Shown in pieces: positions 55,976 through 64,000 of a DNA stretch of 64,000 bases (positions are counted from its first letter, which is position 1; each line of letters starts with the position of its first letter). This DNA comes from Oxytricha trifallax. Its lineage: Eukaryota; Ciliophora; Spirotrichea; Sporadotrichida; Oxytrichidae. The notes under the pieces are model-generated. The model did not search any database. It was not told the origin of the DNA and saw only the letters and a list, made by a program, of their open reading frames with translations. Location of the stretch: the NCBI GenBank assembly GCA_000711775.1, contig ARYC01000056.1:186001-250000 (forward strand), in the 5' to 3' direction. A program made the position numbers and the translations under genes.

Positions 55976-58342
55976 TAAGAAACCAGGAAATAAAGTGGAA
56001 GAGTTAAGTTAGCAAATTTCCGATCTGAAGCTTAGAATGTAATTCATTTTTGCTATTTAAGTTCAATTAAAAACTGAAGATTTCATGCAATATCTTAACA
56101 TACTAAATTGGCCAAGAACTTTCATAGCTTATCTTGAGAAAAGGAAAGTTGAACTATAGAGAGCAAAAGATAATCTTTTCTATGAAATGGGGAATGAAAA
56201 AGACATGATCTTCTAAAAGATTGAAGAATTTAAAGCTTCCATAAACTTAATCAAGAATGAGGGTTTAATTAAACTAAGTGAATTAGATAAAATAAAATAA
56301 ACAGCGTTTACATAAGAGGAGCTTATCTCTCCTACGTTTAGAAGAAAGAGAATAATCATGAAATAGACATTTAATCATTAGATTAATTAGGAGAGTATAC
56401 AATAGGAAATTTCACCTCTCACTGTAATAAAGCCGCAGCCAAACCCTATTCAAGCTAGTTAGGATAATATTTCGCAATCACGCTTGTAAAAGGATGCAGC
56501 AGTGTAAACTTTTAAATTTATTTCAGCTGAGATATCCTGGGATGATTACAGGTTTGAACCAGAAGTCATAGAAGAAGTCTATGATATGACAGACAATTTA
56601 AAGGTAGAATACGATAGTATAGAGAAGCTTACAGCTTAAATAAATAAAAGAGAAACGCTTCTTGGGGTTGACAAAACTGAATTCAAAGAACTTAGAGTTA
56701 TTCTCGATGATATCAAACCATTGTATGAACTATGGATCATTTACTAGATATTCATTTAAAATTACAAGGATTAAGCTAATTTTAAAGGCTAGATAAATAA
56801 CTTATGTTTTATTACTTTGATAAATTGCTAATAAGTTCAGTAAAACCTTTCCAGTGTGGATGGAAGGAAGATTTGACTCTCTTGATAGTGAGTAAATCGA
56901 AAATAGTGTGAATGATTGGGTGAATGAACTCAAGCGTTTAAGTAAAAACCCTTTTTTGAAGCAGTCACTCAAATAAATAGAGTTGTTGTCAAAATTTCTT
57001 TTAATATTTATTATAATATATAAAATTTATTGTCCTTTATCTATCAGGCTCTAAATCAATTTAAGACATATTTGCCGCTTTTGAAAGCTCTTAGAACCAA
57101 AGGATTGGCACTAAGGCATTTTAAACCCCAATTACTTTTGAGATTAAGTTTTATAATTTGATTGACTTGTATCTTAGTTTTAATTACATTTAACCAGACC
57201 AGGCATTATTTTAACATGATAAGCTAAATTCTAAGAGGTATATTATTTTGACTTAATATAAAAAAGAATTTCCATATGCTATGTGTAACAACTTTAAATT
57301 TTTGTAAAGAATGAATTCCTGCATTAATTAATTTTTATTTATCTAAAATTCTACATATGGTTTAAAGTAGTATAAATTAAAATGTTGTGAAATAGCCGCA
57401 AATATTTATTATTTGATTGGCGCATGATTGGCAACAAATTAGATTTCGTGGTAGATCCCAGTACTGTAACTTTAAGGAAGCTCATCAACTTCAAACTTTA
57501 TGAAGTAGATAAAATTTCAATTATTAAGAGCATTTGTGAAATTGCAACTAAAGAGTATGCAGTAAACTTATTAATTTTATAGTTTCAACAATAAATCTTA
57601 AATAGTATGAGCAAATTTTTCATTTAAGTTTAATGACATCTCTTGAAACTCTGGATAGAGATATAAAAGCTTTGGAGTTTTCTCTTCAACCCTATAAAGA
57701 AAAACCTCTTGCATTATAAACTATTCAAATTCCAATTACCACTTAAACCAATGCAGCAAATCTATCTTAAAATCCTTAAAGTGATGAAATACCATTTATT
57801 GTACTTAGATTATAAGAACTAATCATGACATTTGATGAGTATTCAATGAGAGTCAGCGTGCTTAAAACTAATCCCTATATTAAAAACTTCTTTGATAAAA
57901 TGATGGAGATTGAGAGAATAGTTAAGCATGTCGTTGAGATTCTTAATGAGTGGTAGTTATTAAATAAAAGAATTATATTAATAAATTGCAGTTAAGTTAA
58001 TATGTTTTATGAAAATAATTATTTATTGAGCATTATTTTCAAAAGAACTGGTTATATCTTGAGGGTATATTTTCTCTAGAGGAAATATCAAGGCACTTAG
58101 AAAGAGAATATAAGAAGTTTTAGGGAGTTGATGCTTATTACAAAACTGTGAGCAAATCATTTGAAGCAACTCCTTAGGTTTACAGAGCATGCTATAACTT
58201 ATTTCAATTAATCATTTAAATCAAATTTTAAAATAATTTTAGAGAGAAGCATTCTTAATGCATCTTTAGAGATATAACTACGATTGTGAGTTAATAATAT
58301 AAGCGCTTAACCAATTCTTGGAGCTCAAGAGAGAAAAATTTC
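55976..58342 (+). CDS. Dynein distal tail and linker (block B, part 2)
   Basis: Tail coil KPGNKVEELSQQISDLKLRM, then linker motifs in family order: INKRETLLGVDKTEFKELRV ILDDIKPLYELW; VWMEGRFDSLDSEQIENSVN DWVNELKRL; LPLLKALRTKGLALRHFKP (dynein LRNPGMKxRHW); GNKLDFVVDPSTVTLRKLIN and IKSICEIATKEYA; FEFSLQPYKEKPLALQ-like; TFDEYSMRVSVLKTNPYIKN; NWLYLEGIFSLEEISRHLER EYKKF; and ALNQFLELKREKF. Short AT-rich interruptions occur at about 57000, 57240-57415, 57560, 57955 and 58195. It ends at pointer 58328-58342 and in protein order continues at 42246. Confidence 0.93.
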
Positions 58343-61300
58343 AGGAATATTTTCTATACGCTATAATTTACAGTATTTATCATTGAATCTTCCATATTTT
58401 ATTTCAAGGCATTCATAAGGATTATAAGGCATGACTTGCTATCTCTGCATGTTAATCTGTTACATATTTTGCTAACCAGGTCTTTGCCCTCCATATATTT
58501 GCTGCTATTATTGATAATGCATTTATGATTGGTTATAAGCATTTCTCTAGTTTTATTGAGCAAATGGATCATATCTTTGTTACATTTGCTGTTGCTACTA
58601 TTGATTTGGGATTTCTTCTTCATCACTAAATAGGGCTGGATTGCTATCTAGACTACTTTCAAATTCATCATCATCGTCTACATTCTCATAGTCTTGAACT
58701 TTAACTCTACTTCTAAGAAGTTCCTCATTAGAATCTTACGACACTCTTTGCTATTACTAGGTGCTAGTCTAATTAGAATAAAGGACCTTCATTATTTCCT
58801 GATTCTAAGGCACTTAAACTTCCAGTTTACTTTCTTCATACTATTATTAATACTGTTACTATTGCTAGAACTGTTTTCTGAAATTCTCTTATTCTCTCTG
58901 CTTTCTAATCTACTCCTGTCTCTTCAGTTTTTCTTCTAGTCTTCGTTTCTTTATTACTTTCATTTTTTCTTCAACAAAGTCTTTGAAAGAATGATGTGGA
59001 TGGAAGAGTCTGTAAAGCGGTATTGACTCTGAACTTGAAGCAATCAAGGTTTATATTTCCTTAAAGTCTTGTAAGTACTTGATATTCATTTAAATTTTAT
59101 ACAAGATATAGATATACAAATTTAAGCTTAAAATAATGTAACAAAAACAACATAGATTGGTGACCGTATCATTAGCCTTTAGCTTGTAATAAGAATCTAC
59201 CTCTGGATGCTTAGTATGAATTTATTTCTCTATCTCATTGATAATAGATTTTCTCTAACTCTCTTCCACTTATGAAAAAACTGGCTATACTTCCTTGAAA
59301 GCGTTGTTAAATTTAGCTCTAGTTTCCTCCCTGATTTTGAGTTTCATTTTTAAGAGGTACCCTTAGAGATCTTTATCTCCTGCTATCTAAGTTGAAATAG
59401 TTATGGGCTGATCTTCATCAAGTCTTTATGCAAGCTTAGTTCTTTATTAGATTGTTTGCTGAGTTTTATTTTACGCAAGCCTGTATTCAGCTAGCTACTA
59501 TCTCATTTTTTCTTTCTTTTTTCTCTCAATCATTCTTTGCTTTTCTTTCATCTTTTCCTTTAACTTTCTTCTATTCATAAAATATTTAAACAAAATTTAG
59601 AATTGAAAAGAATCAAATGACTAAACGAGTTCTTTTCTCTTATTTTATTAAGATTCTTGCGTTCTTTCTTTTATAATCTTTTCTCTTCACTATTCATAGA
59701 CGCTTTTGAATTCTCATTCTTGCTTTCTTCCTCCTCACTGCTCTCACTTTCGCTCTCACTTTAGCTGTTCATTCTGCTAGATTACTTTTTCTTAGCCTTT
59801 TTCATTAATGGATTTTCATAGATAAAGTCTGAATTGAGGTTTGGTACAATCTTTCTGCGTGATCTACCTTAAGCAATATTGCCTTTGACCTCTTCACTTT
59901 CACTGCCAGAGTCTGAACCAGAAGAACTTTCGCTACTTCCACTTCCTGATGAAGAATCTGAACCTGAACTAGAACCAGAGCTGCTTGAAGATGAAGAATC
60001 GCTATCAGAGCCACTATCTTTATCAGGATCGGAGGCTGATTTATTCGAGTGACTTTAACTCAAAGTCTTTCCATTGCCTTTATTCTAAGTTTTCTGGCGC
60101 TTTTTATTGAGAACTCTATCCAAGCTCTATTCATTATCAGATGCAGAACTACTTTGACTGTTTTAGTCTTCTGATTTCCGTTTGCCTAGTAAAATCTTTG
60201 CACCTTTATCTGTAATGAGCTATGTGAAGTCAATTAATGGACAATCTGCCTCAACTTGCTTTCTTATTTAATCTAGTTATTCTTTTGACTCTGCTTTATT
60301 GATTCTTCTAGCGTTGTCTAAAGCTTTGTTTCTTAATCCTAGATACTTTGAAATGACTGCATCATTTTTAACATGATTTCTGAGCTTATCGTAAGTCTTA
60401 TCAAGGTCATTGAAATCTTCATAGTTAAGTTTTCGCTTGTGATTCTCAAGAGAATATAAAATGAATTACAAGCTAGCCTCAAAGATTAATCTGTGAATCT
60501 CCTTTTCTTTTTCTTCCATGTCAATTTCTACTTGTACTAGAAGTATCTTTGCTTTTTCAAGCTTCTAATTCTTCTGAATGAAATCTTCTTTTAAATTAGT
60601 CAAGTCAATTGAATTTAGGATATCCTTGATTTAATCAAGCTTTTGAATGCTTTTCTCAACTTTGTCCTTAACTTGTTCAATCTCTTTTATGCCAGATATG
60701 TTTCCAGATTTCTTGAATAACTTCAAGTCGTAAGATACTCTACCATATCTTAACCTTTTCGGCTTGCCTTCGTTTTAAATAACTACCTATTGAGCTTCTT
60801 CATGCTCACTAAGTATACGTTTCAAATTCAACTTGATCATTTCTACAGTGTCAATTCGGCTTTTAAGGCTCAAGAAAATTTCTCCATAGTCTATTGGTGA
60901 TATGTACATGATTCTGAGAATATCCTTCAACTAGTCGAATGTCATCTCTTCAGCCAACTTATTTTCATTATCTAAAGCTGTATACTTATCATAGTCTGAA
61001 ATCCATTGCGTTAAAGATCTCTCTTCATCTTATAGATCAATTTGTGATCTTTTGGCCTATTCTAGCATCTTAGCTACTTTGCTTTTAGGTAATTTATTCC
61101 TGAAAAATGCATAGTTTTGCTGCTTATCTAAATTAAACTTTGACCCTAGATTTTTTATGTTGTTCTTTTGCTCAACCACGAATTCTATACAATAGACAAA
61201 TTAAATAAATAATTTCAATTATTTGCCACAATTATAACTTCCTAAGCTTGCTAAACTTCCCAAAGAGTCCTCTGATAAATAGAATGAGATTGAATATCAG

Positions 61301-64000
61301 GGAAATAGTTCAATTGCTTATCGACTTATTTAATTAGATTTTCCCAATAAGATATTGTCTCCTTCAGCAGAGGGTTTTGGCTTTAACTTTAATTATTCTA
61401 ATCTAATAAGCCTTGACAGAGATAAAGCCAATCCACACATTAGAACTTGCTATACAAATCCTTATCATATATAGGCAGCTTTCTCTAAAAAAATAATAAT
61501 ACTCATCTATTGCTTTTATTTTGAAAAATTTTCTTTAAAGTCGCTATCTAGAAAGTTGTTTTCGTCTTCTTCCATAATTTTAATAAACTTTTCAGCTTCT
61601 TCTTTCCATTCATTACTTTTTTTTAAATTTAAAAACATTAATGCTGAATTATTTAAAATCAAATATATATTGCAAGAATTATTTAAGGTCATTTTAAAGC
61701 AAGGTCACATCGTAGTCATAGGCATCATCCTTTTAAATTTGTAAATCTTTACATTCCTCGATTAACCTCTTAATAAAACGATAAGTGTATCGATTGTTGT
61801 CAGCTACTAGCCCTTAACTTTAGTTCTTTGTATAATTAAATTTAATGTTGTAATTTATTTTAAATTAACCAAATGTAACATTTATTATAGCCTTGATAGC
61901 AACTGCTTCTCTAAATCTCTTGTAATCATCATACTCCCGAGTAAACTTCTCGAATCTGTTTTTCCTCTCTGATAAGAATTTTTTAATGCTAAGTTCATCA
62001 GGAAGGTGTATCTCTTCAGCTTTTGTAGATAATAGCATAATTTATTTCTCAGTCAATCTGGTTTTGTTCAAATTTACAATATTACTTGGGGTATTTTAAG
62101 TAGTTGCTTATTTTGTTGAAGTGTCTATAATTGTGGAGTTTTGCTAAGTAGGATGTTATGTTTCATAAAAATCGCGCATAAAACTAATCCAGGTGTGCAA
62201 TTTCTTTTTCTCCAAGATTTCTAGGTCTCCATTAATAGAAATGATCTATAGGGAATTAATGAATGTAATGTTCTTACCTTGAACTCTTTGAGTGACTATT
62301 GTAAATTTTCAAGATCTTCTAAAAATTTATCAAAAACTTAAAAGCCTTCTTTTTGGGATTGATCATATAAGGATTCAAGAGTCTTTACAACCTTCTTCTT
62401 TGTACCAAATCTTGTTTCAAAACTTTCAATAGCACTTACAGCTTTCCCGAACTGTTCAAAATGTCTTTCAAAAATGTTCTTCTTTTAAGCTTCTTTATCA
62501 TATTCAATCCCAACAGCTCTCGCCTTATAGTGAAGATCCTTAATCTTTTCAAGATCAATTTCAGAATCCTCAGAAGTTTTAATGACTTTTCTTAGTTCTG
62601 ACAGCCACTTTACTCCTGACAAAGATTTCCATAAGTTTTGAGCTGCTCCAACAAGTTAATCAGAGGGCATTTTAGTTTTTAATAAAGAATCTAGCTCTCT
62701 CTGATCTTGGATTACAGTAGAAAGCTAAGTGAATTCCTTAAAGTCAAATAAACATATAAAAACTTAGTCAACTTAGTTCAGAGATTTACCAGCAAGCTTT
62801 TTAAGTTTCTCATAAGTTTGAAGGAACCACTCTTCAGATTGAGGGATATTGTTAATAATATCTTATTCTTCCTTCATCTCCAAGTTTTGCTCTTTAATTG
62901 CTTTTGCAACAATTTTTTTCATATCAGGAAGCATAGTCTTTGAAAAACTATCCTGGTTAGCTTTCAAAATTTCCCTAAATTCATTTTATATACTTTGTGC
63001 GACTCTTAGTTTCGCTTACAGCATTAAAGTCATTTCTCTATCTATTTTAATGACATACTCTTATAAATAACATAAATAGATCTTGTAATAAACATTTAGA
63101 AGAATTAATTTATATTAAGGATTAGATAATTCTTCAATTCATTTATTTAGTGCTTCTAGCTTTTCGATATTGTATTTTTATTTTCCATCATTATTTATAA
63201 CTCCACTTGCTTCTTACATAATTTTTAGCTTTTACTCACATTTTTCAATTTCCATTTTAAAATCAATATTTTCGTGATGTTTTAACAGTTTAATGTAATC
63301 TTTCATACCCTTGGTGTCATTTTTATCACTTAATGCTGTTTTCAAGGATTCCTTTAGCAGAGAGACTACTCTTACCTTTTCCTCTAGATTGTTGTAGAGT
63401 ATTTAATCATAGTAAATCTTTTTTTAATGGGCTTCCCTCATAAGTTGCTGACCTTCTTCTATAGTCCAACATTCTTTTTCTTTTAAGTCTGATCCATCTC
63501 CTTCGTCTATGTCCATCTGGGAATCTTAAGACCTCAGTTATAATTCAATTTAAAGCATTAATTAAATATTTTCATGTTTCTTGTCTTTTACGAATCCCTT
63601 TGCTGATGAGTGCCAAAGTGCGCTTTGATACCATTTTTCAAGTATATTTTCAATATTTTTAGTCTTTAAAGGGTATGCTAGAGCTACAACAAGTTAATTT
63701 AACACATGCTTAACGGGAGTTTTGTTAGCTTTCTCTAGTTTGTAAAATTCTTTTTCATCATGCTCTTAACGAGAAATAAAACCCTTCAATGCTTGGATGT
63801 GATCAGAAATATTAACTTTTAAGTTTTTACCATTGCTTAATAACTTCAACCCTTCTTCAACAGTACTTTTTCTATCTATTAAACTTTTGAGATACTTGTA
63901 TTTAGTGTTTTATAAAACTTTTCCTCCTTTATTTCTCTTGAAACTGTCTAACTGTTACTGGATTGCATTTTCTGATAACATTTCTCCTTAAAATTTAGCT
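58325..64000 (-). CDS. Nuclear coiled-coil protein with PLU-1-like and TFIIS-M-like regions, N-terminus outside window
   Basis: Minus-strand gene entering from the right edge. Order: long helical region with W-containing repeats (AQNLWKSLSGVKWLSELRKV; EEWFLQTYEKLKKL) like the PLU-1 domain of KDM5-type proteins; LPKRLRYGRVSYDLKLFKKS coil; a Ser/Gly/Asp/Glu-rich acidic stretch (59870-60010) with SRRKIVPNLNSDFIYENPLM; a basic coil (MNRRKLKEKMKEKQRMIERK); then KLKIREETRANFNNAF ... INEIEKQIHTKHPEVDSYYK LKANDTV, resembling the TFIIS central domain (AxxIExxI...YKxKxRS). The C-terminus is Gln-rich, most Gln encoded by TAA/TAG. Introns occur at about 59090-59170, 61185-61250 and elsewhere. The first in-frame TGA (58325-58327) lies inside dynein block B. 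Domain names are by pattern only. Confidence 0.6.
58328..58342 (+). repeat. Pointer B/C, first copy (AGAGAGAAAAATTTC)
   Basis: Exact 15-bp match with 42246-42260; it ends block B. The dynein-like frame after it (QEYFLYAI) is off consensus, whereas jumping to 42261 restores it. Confidence 0.95.

Larger units (their letters stand above)
35343..58342 (+). other. Scrambled axonemal dynein heavy chain locus (blocks A, D, C, B)
   Basis: One dynein heavy chain whose germline segments are permuted. Germline order is A (N-terminal tail, to 40486), D (C-terminus, 40526-42093), C (AAA1-AAA6, 42246-54026), B (distal tail and linker, 54067-58342); protein order is A-B-C-D. All blocks are on the plus strand, so no inversion is needed. 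Exact direct repeats sit at each join: 13 bp (A/B), 15 bp (B/C) and 14 bp (C/D), and each join keeps frame and restores family order. The spacers between A and D (39 bp) and between C and B (40 bp) are nearly equal. The protein is of the single-headed inner-arm type by its linker and tail sequence. The 3' chromosome end should lie between 42094 and 42245. Confidence 0.9.

Noticed and set aside
35343-58342. Several separate dynein genes or pseudogenes rather than one scrambled gene.
   Set aside because: Each motor part appears once, the parts are complementary, and the exact pointers join them in frame in the correct order. Not fully excluded for 35343-37650.
59805-60014. Minus-strand Ala/Leu/Val-rich frame.
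   Set aside because: Shadow of the Ser/Asp/Glu-rich stretch of the PLU-1-like gene in another frame on the same strand.
1-64000. Euplotes-type or Tetrahymena-type origin.
   Set aside because: TGA acts as stop throughout, not as Cys, which excludes Euplotes. TBE-type elements with TTTTGGGG ends and gene scrambling fit hypotrichs rather than Tetrahymena.

Overview
The window reads as germline (micronuclear) DNA of a hypotrich/spirotrich ciliate of the Oxytricha-Stylonychia-Tetmemena type. Three things show this. (1) Every convincing protein uses TAA and TAG as glutamine and ends at TGA. (2) Two transposons have ends carrying the telomere-like GGGGTTTTGGGGTTTTG, as in the TBE elements of Oxytricha germline DNA. 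(3) Genes are cut into segments by AT-rich DNA, and at one locus the segments are in the wrong order, with short direct repeats (pointers) at the cuts. Species cannot be decided from the sequence.

Layout. 1-1398: right end of a TBE element (zinc-finger/kinase gene plus inverted repeat). 1399-13060: germline-limited DNA with AT-rich filler, a degenerate TGGTCA repeat, a decayed DDE transposase, three copies of an ACCATACAACCT repeat, one intact gene of unknown function (8114-8681) and a frameshifted one (11449-12790). 12890-13050: an orphan C-terminal piece of a papain-type cysteine peptidase. 13063-17136: a complete TBE element with an intact zinc-finger/kinase gene, a broken 22-kDa-type gene and a broken transposase. 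17137-31424: mostly minus-strand genes: two ciliate-type unknowns, a Mak21/Noc1/CEBPZ ribosome-biogenesis protein, two small unknowns, a plus-strand coiled-coil protein, a cystathionine gamma-lyase with three exons, and a Ser/Gln-rich unknown. 31493-34900: coding islands of unknown genes. 35343-58342: one axonemal dynein heavy chain, scrambled. 58325-64000: minus-strand coiled-coil nuclear protein with PLU-1-like and TFIIS-M-like regions, running off the window.

Main result. The dynein heavy chain is in four blocks, all on the plus strand. In germline order they are N-terminal tail (A, to 40486), C-terminus (D, 40526-42093), AAA1 to AAA6 (C, 42246-54026) and distal tail/linker (B, 54067-58342). 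Protein order is A-B-C-D. Each of the three out-of-order joins is marked by an exact direct repeat: 13 bp TTTAATGAGAGAT (A/B), 15 bp AGAGAGAAAAATTTC (B/C) and 14 bp AGTCTTTCATAAAT (C/D). Joining at each repeat keeps the frame and restores the expected dynein order. Ordinary unscrambled internal eliminated segments, GT-AG introns, a near-perfect 442-bp palindrome and a pair of GGGACCAAGTAG hairpins also lie inside the locus.

Limits. All frames were read by eye. Boundaries between introns and eliminated segments are often uncertain, and most gene ends are not proven.
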